In this document: one piece after another, positions 1 through 5,886 of the stretch
How the letters are laid out: every line of letters begins with the position of its first letter
Position numbering within the stretch: the first letter of the stretch is position 1
Source: Coxiellaceae bacterium
GTDB lineage: Bacteria; Pseudomonadota; Gammaproteobacteria; Coxiellales; Coxiellaceae
NCBI GenBank assembly: GCA_014238445.1
Contig: JABABC010000249.1
Span: 1 to 5,975, forward strand
Reading direction: 5' to 3'
Length of the DNA: 5,975 bases
The notes under the pieces: model-generated
The model's input: only the letters and a program-made list of their open reading frames with translations
Databases searched by the model: none
Told to the model about the DNA's origin: nothing
Program-made: the position numbers and the translations under genes

Positions 1-1
1 T

Positions 2-1075
2 GGTAATGATTATGAGCTAGTTTCGGGTCAAGTGATCTTTGAGGTCGGTGAGTCATCAACAACAGTGGAGATACCAATCTTGTATTCAGCTAATGACGAG
101 TCTCCTGAGCTATTTAATATATATCTTTACAATGCACAAGGACTCGATATTGCAGATGATTCGGTTACCGTGTCAGTGAATGATGGTGAATTTGAAATTT
201 ATTTTAGTGAAACTTTTGCGGAAGGCTTATCGAATTGGGATGTAACCGCTGCTACTGAATTACCCTCAACAGTCAATGGTTCATACAGCATATTTGAATA
301 TTTTTCTGGACCAAGTTACGAGCCAGTGTCAACTTATCTTGCTCCGTTGAATGGAGTGTCGATACCAGAGTTTAATAGCTCTTTTGACGGATCTGTTATG
401 TATGACTCTCAGTATTATATAGGGGAGGTATCGAGCAATGAGTTTCAATATGCAACCATGGAGACCGCAACACCCATTGAAGTGAATACAGGTCAAGCGA
501 TTAATCTGGAATTTCACGCATATTACGCATGGTTTACACATGTGGGTTATGATTCATCCATTTATGTCGCGGTTCAAGATGGTAATAATTCAGAGTGGGT
601 TGATTTTTCTTCTTCAGAATACTTAAGTGTTATTGAAACTGCAAGTGGTGAGGCTGTCTTACTCGATACTAATGGTGATGGATTGAGTGATGCGTCTGTT
701 ACTCAAATTTTTGCTAATGTTGGTTCGAATCAGTGGGATGACTCAGCGAATCCAGAAAAAATAACAATGGAATTACCCAGTGAAATAACCTCACAGGGAT
801 CCATCGACCTGCAATTTATTTGGAAGGGGGTATCACCTTTCGGCATTTTCTTTGATGATATAGCCGTATATGAAGCCATTGAAGGTTTGGATCTGTCACT
901 TCCAGTAGCTCTAGAGGAGGTTGAGCTACGAAATAACTTTGAATCAGAAATATATATTACGAATCGAGATGATGTTGTATTGAGCAGTATGGATGGATCG
1001 ACAGGTAGTCTCATGGATAAAAACCAGGTTTTTGAGTTAGAGGGTGATATTCATGAAGTTGATCTATTTGGCTAA
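2..1075 (+). CDS. Calx-beta / jelly-roll surface or secreted protein, 3' part (5' truncated)
   Basis: The frame is open from the left window edge, so this is the C-terminal part (about 357 residues) of a longer protein. The first residues (GNDYELVSG, then VIFEVGESSTTVEIPI, then a stretch ending in SVTVSVND) have the look of a Calx-beta repeat: DY..xSG.v.F..GE.s.t..I.i. The first possible start codon, GTG at 32, lies inside that repeat and is not a credible start. After it comes a segment opening with FSETFAEGLSNWDV and closing with FFDDIAVYE, a pattern typical of MAM-like or 'choice-of-anchor' jelly-roll domains of secreted proteins. At 665-691 the residues DTNGDGLSD form a calcium-binding-type loop. 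The protein is acidic, almost cysteine-free and has no membrane segment in the visible part. It converges on the membrane-protein gene with an 18-bp gap, so it probably marks the edge of the secretion locus. A link to Dot/Icm secretion is not shown; export by another route is equally possible. Confidence 0.8.
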   Translation, partial: GNDYELVSGQVIFEVGESSTTVEIPILYSANDESPELFNIYLYNAQGLDIADDSVTVSVNDGEFEIYFSETFAEGLSNWDVTAATELPSTVNGSYSIFEYFSGPSYEPVSTYLAPLNGVSIPEFNSSFDGSVMYDSQYYIGEVSSNEFQYATMETATPIEVNTGQAINLEFHAYYAWFTHVGYDSSIYVAVQDGNNSEWVDFSSSEYLSVIETASGEAVLLDTNGDGLSDASVTQIFANVGSNQWDDSANPEKITMELPSEITSQGSIDLQFIWKGVSPFGIFFDDIAVYEAIEGLDLSLPVALEEVELRNNFESEIYITNRDDVVLSSMDGSTGSLMDKNQVFELEGDIHEVDLFG

Positions 1076-1093
1076 ATGCAACTGACTGAATGA

Positions 1094-2464
1094 TTAGTGA
1101 TTGTTATCGGATTGCGAGTGGCTGGGTTTCTTCAAAAACCCCGCTGCAATCCCCATCACCGGCACCATGAGTAACACATTGCGTGCGATGAGTAGTACTA
1201 TTAACAATAAGATACCTTGTTGCATGAAGAGAACTAGACTGAAAAGCGTCATTCCTATCAGTAAAAAAGCAGAGTCGGTGATACTGCGAGGTTTAAATTG
1301 ATGGGGTTGCGGTAACCCGCAGTGCATCGTGATAGCGCGATGCTTCGGTGTGATCATTACATACAATAAACTGATGCTGCAAGCACTACTGATCAGTAGT
1401 AGTGGTAAGAGGGTCAAGTGGTGAGTGGCTTGGCTAAGGCTGTGTAGCACGTTATCGGGGAGTAAAGGGAGTGTGCTGAGTAATAGTGGTAATAACAGTA
1501 TCTGAATAATCAGTTGGCGTGGCGAGAGACCTCGACCACGATAAGCCAGGTAGGGTGATAGTAGAGCAATCACACCGACCCATCCATAGTGTAAAAAGAG
1601 ATCCCAGTAAGGCTGCCAGCCATCACGTAGTAACCATTGTGTGGTGGTGTCTGTGGAGATAGGGGTTATTGGGTCCGGTGTGATCATAGCGGAACCCGTG
1701 ATGATTAAAGTCATGATCACTAAGCTGAGGCTAATGATCAAGAGCGCAGGTACGGTTTGTTGACATAACTGATAAATACGGTGTTTGATACGGGTGTTCA
1801 TGAGGTAGCATGCGGTGACAATGAGCAGGGTAAGGCTTGTCAGTAAGTTACGTGTAGGAATAACGTGTCCCGTTTGTTGGAGTAGCCAGGCAGAGCCTAA
1901 TAGAGTGACGCAGACTAGGAATAAAACGAACATCATTTGATTGCTGGTTTGAAAGGCTGTGTTGACAATACGTGAGATGTCACCTTGTTTTTTCAGTCGG
2001 TGAAAGCAGGGTGGGCAGCAGTCCATAGGGTAGCTGATGTTTTCGCTACGTTGATTATGTTGTTGTAATGCAATAGCGATTAACGCTATGGCTGTCCATG
2101 GGAATAACCCATTAGGCAGTGTGATGGTGGTGAGTGAAAAGTGAAAAGGAAGTCCGGTGTTAATGCCAACATCGGGTTGCCATAGATTGAGTGCTGTAGT
2201 GAGCGCGTAGAATAGAATAATGCATAGACTCTGTAGAAGAAAAATAGATCGATAAATAGTGAGTTGTTGTTTAAGTGTTAGGTTGTGAGTACTTGGGTGT
2301 GAGTGATTGCAGAAAAATGCCCAAATGGTAATGGCAAACAGGATCCATTGGCAGACAGTAAGGCCATAGGAAAATACGGGATGGATTGCCAGTCCAATGA
2401 GGCCAAGTATGAAGGTGATTAGAATAGTGTAGAGCCCTAGGCGTGATTTCTTAAGCGTTTTCAT
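1094..2464 (-). CDS. Polytopic inner-membrane protein downstream of dotB, possibly a degenerate BCCT-family relative
   Basis: This is a 456-residue, very hydrophobic protein with about ten candidate membrane segments (for example near residues 9-28, 36-52, 73-92, 121-134, 177-196, 205-222, 238-260, 290-305, 316-336, 351-372, 398-436). Its ATG overlaps the 3' end of dotB by 14 bp and has no clear Shine-Dalgarno sequence, which suggests translational coupling. Residues 276-335 (W277, DGWQPYWDLF at 281-290, GW at 294-295, SP at 303-304, RGRGLSPRQ at 309-317, LLLP at 323-326) resemble the BCCT transporter pattern W..FYW.WW..W.PF..RISRGRT.REF....L.P. Residues 106-177 (FHFS, PW, a YP motif, then GDISRIVNTAFQT) also line up with a BCCT order. 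The aromatic substrate-box residues are largely lost and the protein is shorter than typical BCCT members (about 500-700 residues), so transport is doubtful. A CCPPC motif lies at 149-153. Membrane protein is certain; the family is an inference from motif order; a role in type IVB secretion is suggested only by the operon position. Confidence 0.75.
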   Translation of the reverse strand: MKTLKKSRLGLYTILITFILGLIGLAIHPVFSYGLTVCQWILFAITIWAFFCNHSHPSTHNLTLKQQLTIYRSIFLLQSLCIILFYALTTALNLWQPDVGINTGLPFHFSLTTITLPNGLFPWTAIALIAIALQQHNQRSENISYPMDCCPPCFHRLKKQGDISRIVNTAFQTSNQMMFVLFLVCVTLLGSAWLLQQTGHVIPTRNLLTSLTLLIVTACYLMNTRIKHRIYQLCQQTVPALLIISLSLVIMTLIITGSAMITPDPITPISTDTTTQWLLRDGWQPYWDLFLHYGWVGVIALLSPYLAYRGRGLSPRQLIIQILLLPLLLSTLPLLPDNVLHSLSQATHHLTLLPLLLISSACSISLLYVMITPKHRAITMHCGLPQPHQFKPRSITDSAFLLIGMTLFSLVLFMQQGILLLIVLLIARNVLLMVPVMGIAAGFLKKPSHSQSDNNH

Positions 2465-3584
2465 AGCGATTACGAGCTGAGAGTACTTTATATGTGCGTT
2501 CAGAAATCAATTGTTGGGCATATTTTTCATCGACATCCACTTGCATGGGTTGGCCAAACTCTTTGACTAAAGCTCTGGTTGTCGCTGTGATATTGTCAGG
2601 GTCACTGTCTAGGAGGCGATCACGAATGTTTTCGTTAAAGGCTAAGTATTCCCTTAGTGCAATGCGCTTGCCATCGACCGATGGAACCAGGCGTTGCCAC
2701 ACAATGAGTCGCATGGTCTCAATGATATCAATAGTGCGACCTAAGCGTTCTTCTTGCGCGAAACTACCCACTAAGCGTCGAATGGTTTCTGCAACCCCAT
2801 TACTGTGTAGGGTGGTGTATACGGGGTGCCCTGTGAGTGCGGCTTCTAATACAGCGCTCATGGTTTCTGCATCACGTGCCTCACCCACCAGGATGAGTCG
2901 AGGTTTACGGCGTAACGCGTTGCGTACACCGCTGGCAAAAGTAGGTAAATTACGTGGAATTTCAGATTGGCTGATCAGTGCTGTGGGTGTTTCAATGCTG
3001 TCGTAGACAAACTCAATAGGGGACTCATACGTTAATATTTTTCGGTGACTTTCAGGGTCTTCTGCCAGCTCTTTAATCATGGCGGCTAATAAGGTGGATT
3101 TACCAGAACCAGTTGCCCCTGTGATATACACCACACCTTCATGAGGCGCAATGGCATCAGTGATAGCCTTGGGTAAGTTGAGTGAGGCCAATGAGGGTGG
3201 AGCAGAGGGAATGGTTCGGATTGTGATTTGAATGCCTTCATGGCCATCAACATGACAACCGACCGCATTCACCCGGTGACGGAAGCGTTGATTACGATTC
3301 GGGCGAACTTCATAATGAGTATCAAGGTCTTCACCACGCATCAGCTGGGTCGTTCCGTTAGGGCCATAGATAGCATTTAATAGATCACCTACTTCGGCGT
3401 TAGAGAGTCGACGTCGACTGATTTTATGTAAGCGACCATGAATTTCGACCATGATAGCAGCATCAGTTTGAATGGTGACATCAGAGGCATCATGTTCATG
3501 AGCAAACACGAGTAAGTCGTCGATGTGTCGTGGTTCAAATCGTGAAGGTTCGTTAGGGAGTAATAGCGTGTTATCGGATGTCAT
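2451..3584 (-). CDS. dotB: DotB, type IVB secretion ATPase
   Basis: This is a 377-residue protein, the same length as Legionella DotB. DotB is a PilT/VirB11-like hexameric ATPase that acts at the cytoplasmic face of the Dot/Icm channel and energises secretion together with DotO. The N-terminal PAS-like part spans roughly 15-125, followed by the RecA-like domain. Walker A is GATGSGKST at 156-164 with K162 at the position of the known Legionella catalytic lysine. The Asp box is near TYESPIEF (185-192), Walker B is LILVGEARD (230-238) and the His box is HPVYTTLHSN (253-262). All catalytic motifs are intact, so the enzyme should be active. A strong ribosome site, GGGAGAG at 3593-3599 (minus strand), lies 8 bases before the ATG and fixes the start. 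The gene follows dotC by 63 bp and overlaps the next membrane-protein gene. The plasmid R64 counterpart is TraJ. Confidence 0.97.
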   Translation of the reverse strand: MTSDNTLLLPNEPSRFEPRHIDDLLVFAHEHDASDVTIQTDAAIMVEIHGRLHKISRRRLSNAEVGDLLNAIYGPNGTTQLMRGEDLDTHYEVRPNRNQRFRHRVNAVGCHVDGHEGIQITIRTIPSAPPSLASLNLPKAITDAIAPHEGVVYITGATGSGKSTLLAAMIKELAEDPESHRKILTYESPIEFVYDSIETPTALISQSEIPRNLPTFASGVRNALRRKPRLILVGEARDAETMSAVLEAALTGHPVYTTLHSNGVAETIRRLVGSFAQEERLGRTIDIIETMRLIVWQRLVPSVDGKRIALREYLAFNENIRDRLLDSDPDNITATTRALVKEFGQPMQVDVDEKYAQQLISERTYKVLSARNRYENA

Positions 3585-3592
3585 GGATTTTG

Positions 3593-3599
3593 CTCTCCC
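3593..3599 (-). promoter_or_regulatory. dotB ribosome binding site
   Basis: The minus strand reads GGGAGAG, 8 bases upstream of the dotB ATG. It is the strongest Shine-Dalgarno-like sequence among the minus-strand genes here, and it sits after the terminator-like hairpin, so dotB can be translated independently of dotC. Confidence 0.7.
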
Positions 3600-3606
3600 G
3601 TGTTAT

Positions 3607-3639
3607 AAAAAGGCCATGATAAGCGCTTTATCATAGCCT
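3607..3639 (-). terminator. Terminator-like hairpin between dotC and dotB (possible attenuator)
   Basis: Bases 3611-3639 form an inverted repeat with arms of 12 bases and a single mismatch: AGGC-x-ATGATAA on one side, TTATCAT-x-GCCT on the other, and a 5-base GCGCT-type loop. Reading in the direction of dotC to dotB, the hairpin is followed directly by five T residues (3611 down to 3607, the first of them also the end of the stem). This is the shape of an intrinsic terminator for the minus strand only; the plus-strand side has no T-run. The stem is AT-rich in its upper half and the T-run is short, so partial termination seems more likely than a full stop. It starts 9 bases after the dotC stop codon. 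Confidence 0.65.
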
Positions 3640-3647
3640 GTATAAGG

Positions 3648-4457
3648 TTAGTGAGTGAATACGGGTTGCCATTTTGAGGCATCGGTTTGTAATTGTGATT
3701 TAGCTGTAATTCGTAGCACTTGGTCATTGATATGAATTTCATTCGCATCACCCGTAACGCCTAAGTTCGTTTGGGCAACAAACGGTGAGCTCACCATATG
3801 TTGACTGAGTAGTTTACGATACAGGACCATGCCAAGAAAATCACGTTTCATGCGATCAAGGTTGCTGCGAAAAATATCATTGGCTTGGTCAATGCCTTGT
3901 AGCCAGCCTTTCTTTAAGCAGGCATTCCACACTTTAGCTTCATCTTGTGTTTCTGGTAATAAGCTCTTGCTGGGTACGCTAGGTGGATTATAGTTCATCC
4001 AGAGGTATTCGCGCCAAGTAGGAGGCGCTGTGACAAAGCGAGCTGATTGAATGATTTTATAGGTTTTGCTGTTTAAACGAATAGCACTATCGCCATCGAG
4101 GCTTAGGTTGTTGTTCGATTCAACAAGAACAGGAGGTAATACATTGTGTTCTAATAAGAGTTGATTAAAGTTGAACATGTTTTCAAGGTGAGATTGCGCT
4201 TTGACTAACGATTGGTTGATCGCTTTCGCTCTCCAAGCGAGCGCACCTTTGGCACCTAACCCGGTTGCCGTTTCTTGAATGGCTTGCAAGCGAACTTTAT
4301 TAATTGTCTGGTGTGTTTGAGGTAGGTCGCTGGGTTTGATATACCCAAGTTGTGCAGATACTGTTTCGGTATCTGAAGCAAAAGTGCTTGAAGCTGCAAT
4401 GAGTAGACTGCTTGCTACAACCACCTGGCAAATCATTTTTCGTAATGCTCTAGACAT
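3648..4457 (-). CDS. dotC: DotC, type IVB outer-membrane complex protein (no lipobox seen)
   Basis: This is a 269-residue protein, somewhat shorter than Legionella DotC (about 300). DotC works with DotD to place the secretin-like DotH in the outer membrane and form the core complex. Family marks are the ARFVTAPPTWREYLWM block (about residues 138-153), the KKGWLQGIDQANDIF block (about 182-196) and a C-terminal VLRITAK segment. Residues 1-27 form a signal peptide: basic start, hydrophobic core, and a TFA-SD end that suits signal peptidase I. Legionella DotC is a lipoprotein, but here no cysteine follows the hydrophobic core; C10 lies at its beginning and cannot be a lipobox. The ATG has GGAG at 4468-4471 (minus strand) 10 bases upstream. 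A second ATG at 4464 is out of frame and soon meets a stop. The gene starts 21 bp after dotD, so the two are surely co-transcribed. The R64 counterpart is TraI. Confidence 0.94.
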   Translation of the reverse strand: MSRALRKMICQVVVASSLLIAASSTFASDTETVSAQLGYIKPSDLPQTHQTINKVRLQAIQETATGLGAKGALAWRAKAINQSLVKAQSHLENMFNFNQLLLEHNVLPPVLVESNNNLSLDGDSAIRLNSKTYKIIQSARFVTAPPTWREYLWMNYNPPSVPSKSLLPETQDEAKVWNACLKKGWLQGIDQANDIFRSNLDRMKRDFLGMVLYRKLLSQHMVSSPFVAQTNLGVTGDANEIHINDQVLRITAKSQLQTDASKWQPVFTH

Positions 4458-4478
4458 GAGACATAAACTCCGTGGGTA

Positions 4479-4997
4479 TTAATAGTGGTGATAGCGTAAT
4501 TCAATCACGTTGTCTTTAGGGTAAACTTTTATCGTTGCTTGTTTGGCGGCTTGGTATGAGACATTGCGCAGAATGTCAGCGAGTGTCTTATTTTTGGCGT
4601 GTAAGTTAATGATGACAGGGATTGCGGGTGGCGTGCCAATCACGTTGAGCTTATAGTTGCTCATTTGGGCAATGTTCTTCAGTACATCATCCAGAGTACC
4701 GTTAAAGTCAATCGATGTGACTTGGGTCATGCCGGTCGCTTGTGCGTTAATGGGAGAGTCCATGCTGATATCAGGATGAGTGGCCTGTTGGATATTAGAT
4801 AGTTCAGCTAATGACTGGTTGATGGACGAGGCAGCTTCAGCAATTTGCTGTTGTGCTTTGGCATCATTCGTTTGAGCTGGCGCGCTACTGTCTGTCATGT
4901 AGGACAGGTTGAGGTCAACCACTTTCTTGCTGTCAGAAGAACAGCCTGTCAGGGTGAGGGCTAGGCCAAGTACTAATATCGAGTTGATTTTTAACAT
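4479..4997 (-). CDS. dotD: DotD, type IVB outer-membrane lipoprotein
   Basis: This is a 172-residue lipoprotein, close to the Legionella DotD length (about 163). DotD sits in the outer membrane and, with DotC, is needed for DotH to insert there. The signal peptide ends in a clear lipobox, LTGC, with C19 as the lipidated residue followed by serines, which favours outer-membrane sorting. A flexible, Ala/Gln/Ser-rich linker follows to about residue 90. The C-terminal part (about 93-170) has the betaalphabetabetaalphabeta look of a secretin N-domain (N0-like): TSIDFNGTLDDVLKNIA, then VIINLHAKNKTLADILRNVS, then IKVYPKDNVIELRY. Such domains are known in DotD and in secretin-associated proteins. It is the first gene of the dotD-dotC-dotB operon, and its ribosome site is weak. 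The R64 counterpart is TraH. Confidence 0.94.
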   Translation of the reverse strand: MLKINSILVLGLALTLTGCSSDSKKVVDLNLSYMTDSSAPAQTNDAKAQQQIAEAASSINQSLAELSNIQQATHPDISMDSPINAQATGMTQVTSIDFNGTLDDVLKNIAQMSNYKLNVIGTPPAIPVIINLHAKNKTLADILRNVSYQAAKQATIKVYPKDNVIELRYHHY

Positions 4998-5064
4998 AAT
5001 TTAGCTTCTTGTGTGTGTTGGGTTAATTCATTATAGGAGCCCATTAGCTCGTTTAAGTTCAGAT

Positions 5065-5097
5065 ATTGTACGATAGTATCCTTAAGGCTATATTAAA
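5065..5097 (-). promoter_or_regulatory. Putative dotDCB promoter with PmrA-like box
   Basis: On the minus strand, TTTAATATA (5097-5089), a 2-base spacer and CTTAAGGAT (5086-5078) form a tandem repeat with an 11-base period, matching the YTTAA-N6-YTTAA core known for PmrA boxes in Coxiella and Legionella. Eleven bases after the second CTTAA is TACAAT (5070-5065), a 5-of-6 match to the -10 consensus. No good -35 hexamer is present at the normal distance, as expected for an activator-dependent promoter. Transcription would begin near 5058, leaving a leader of about 60 bases before dotD. The assignment to PmrA is by motif only. Confidence 0.6.
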
Positions 5098-5122
5098 AAA
5101 AACAACTTTCTCCTTTTTTTTT
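5095..5122. other. A-tract/T-tract spacer between the two divergent promoters
   Basis: Eight A residues (5095-5102) and nine T residues (5114-5122) flank an 11-base pyrimidine-rich centre. The stretch lies exactly between the dotD and icmT promoter elements. Such tracts bend or stiffen DNA and can act as UP elements or sites for nucleoid proteins. The sequence shows the tracts; the role is a guess. Confidence 0.4.
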
Positions 5123-5130
5123 GGTAACTA

Positions 5131-5159
5131 TTTAAACTACTCTTAATGTTTGGTACAAT
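5131..5159 (+). promoter_or_regulatory. Putative icmTS promoter with PmrA-like box
   Basis: TACAAT at 5154-5159 is a good -10. TTTAAA at 5131-5136 is a moderate -35 (4 of 6) with 17 bases between them, giving a start near 5166 and a leader of about 28 bases before icmT. The -35 overlaps a direct repeat TTTAA (5131-5135), N6, CTTAA (5142-5146); the second half, CTTAATGTT, is close to the PmrA half-site cTTAATatT. The gap from the box to the -10 (7 bases) is shorter than at the dotD promoter (11 bases), so the box may work differently here. Confidence 0.55.
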
Positions 5160-5180
5160 CACTTCACTATTAACCCCAGC

Positions 5181-5186
5181 AGAGGA
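5181..5186 (+). promoter_or_regulatory. icmT ribosome binding site
   Basis: AGAGGA lies 7 bases before the ATG at 5194. It decides in favour of that start over the in-frame ATG at 5146, which lies upstream of the -10 hexamer and so outside the predicted transcript. Confidence 0.75.
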
Positions 5187-5193
5187 CCACATT

Positions 5194-5457
5194 ATGCCCG
5201 CTCCCATCAATATGAATGCACATTGGCGTGATTCTGCACGTTCTGTGCGATTCTTTATTTGGGATGGTAAGGCTGCGTTCCCCATGCTGATCTTCTTAAT
5301 GCATGTTCGCTTATGGACATTGGGTGTGGCGTTAGTCACCATGCTTTTTTTTACGGTGTTAAACCGTTATGGTTTTTCGCCTATGGTGTTTTTCCGCTAT
5401 ATTCGTGGTTTTTTTGCTGGTCCTCGAAAAATGGCTGTGCCTTGGTGGTGTGAGTGA
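5194..5457 (+). CDS. icmT: IcmT, small inner-membrane Dot/Icm protein
   Basis: This is an 87-residue protein, almost exactly the length of Legionella IcmT (86). IcmT is a small membrane component of the type IVB system; in Legionella it is needed for effector export and has been linked to pore formation and egress from host cells. Here the N-terminal part carries HWRDSARSVRFFIWDGKAAFP (first 20 residues of this block at about 10-29), a basic and aromatic segment typical of the family. It is followed by one hydrophobic region (about 29-56) likely to cross or enter the membrane, and then by RYGFSPMVFFRYIRGFFAGPRK (key residues R59, R68, R71, G76, P77). The start at 5194 is chosen for its ribosome site and family length; an in-frame ATG at 5146 would add 16 residues without support. 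The stop overlaps the icmS start. The R64 counterpart is TraK. Confidence 0.94.
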   Translation: MPAPINMNAHWRDSARSVRFFIWDGKAAFPMLIFLMHVRLWTLGVALVTMLFFTVLNRYGFSPMVFFRYIRGFFAGPRKMAVPWWCE

Positions 5458-5795
5458 TGGAGTTACAACAACGGTTAGAAGCTATCGCACGAGAAACTAA
5501 GAAAACCTTTACATTAAAAGGGCGACCTATTAGCTACGCTGAAATGTTCTCTACTACGGGTATTCTGCCCGGATTAGCGAAACGGGCAGATCAGCTATCA
5601 TCCTTATGCTTGGGTTATGGCTTAGGTATCAAGCTCGAAGATGAAACAGATGCCCTATTGGGGGCTAAAGTCCAGTTTGATGAGTATACGCCTGATATTT
5701 TGCGATTATTTTGTATAGTTGATTCACTGTATGACTTAATTCGGATGAGTCCATCGTCTAATGAAGTGCCATTGGATGAGCTGCTGTATGATTAG
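5457..5795 (+). CDS. icmS: IcmS, type IV secretion chaperone/adaptor
   Basis: This is a 112-residue acidic cytoplasmic protein; Legionella IcmS has 114. IcmS pairs with IcmW (and LvgA) on the DotL coupling protein and helps deliver a subset of effectors to the channel. The most telling block is about residues 36-60: LPGLAKRADQLSSLCLGYGL, followed by a short acidic stretch and ALLGAKVQFDEYTPDILRL. The C-terminus, PLDELLYD, also fits the family ending. The ATG at 5457 overlaps the TGA of icmT (TGATG), so translation is coupled. A GTG directly before it (5454) would give 113 residues and cannot be excluded, but ATG is the simpler choice. No icmR- or icmQ-like gene follows within the 180 bases that remain. 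Confidence 0.93.
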   Translation: MELQQRLEAIARETKKTFTLKGRPISYAEMFSTTGILPGLAKRADQLSSLCLGYGLGIKLEDETDALLGAKVQFDEYTPDILRLFCIVDSLYDLIRMSPSSNEVPLDELLYD

Positions 5796-5815
5796 CCCCT
5801 ATTGCCCCTTTATAG

Positions 5816-5847
5816 CTTAAGATTTCCTTAATCTTTCTGTTTAAAAT
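5816..5847 (+). promoter_or_regulatory. PmrA-like box with possible -10, downstream of icmS
   Basis: CTTAAGATT (5816-5824), TC, CTTAATCTT (5827-5835) is a tandem repeat with an 11-base period. Each half differs by one base from the PmrA half-site cTTAATatT. Ten bases after the second CTTAA is TAAAAT (5842-5847), a 5-of-6 match to the -10 consensus. The element starts 20 bases after the icmS stop and points right, toward a gene beyond the window. The same bases can also fold into a weak 6-bp hairpin (5819-5824 with 5830-5835), but the direct repeat is the better explanation. Confidence 0.55.
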
Positions 5848-5886
5848 TTCAACAAAAAGACGCCAAATTGGACAATATTGGGATAA

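Noticed and set aside
32..34. GTG as the start of the first gene
   Set aside because: It lies inside a Calx-beta repeat, and the frame stays open to the window edge, so the true start is to the left.
1124..1141. GGGTTT/AAACCC inverted repeat as a terminator for the first gene
   Set aside because: No T-run follows on the plus strand, and it lies inside the coding end of the opposite gene.
2494..3006. Open frame of 170 codons on the plus strand opposite dotB
   Set aside because: It is antisense to a highly conserved ATPase, has no ribosome site and no recognisable domain; it is a shadow of dotB.
5146..5193. ATG at 5146 as the start of icmT
   Set aside because: It lies upstream of the predicted -10 hexamer and has no ribosome site; ATG at 5194 has AGAGGA at the right distance and gives the family length.
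4998..5193. CpxR sites (GTAAA-N5-GTAAA), known at some Legionella icm promoters
   Set aside because: Only a single partial match (GTAAC near 5124) was seen, without a second half at the right distance.
5088..5342. Open frame on the minus strand across the control region and icmT
   Set aside because: It runs antisense through icmT and the homopolymer tracts, with no family resemblance.
5819..5835. AAGATT/AATCTT hairpin as the icmS terminator
   Set aside because: It is a short, AT-only-like stem with a poor T-run; the same bases are better explained as a tandem PmrA-like repeat.
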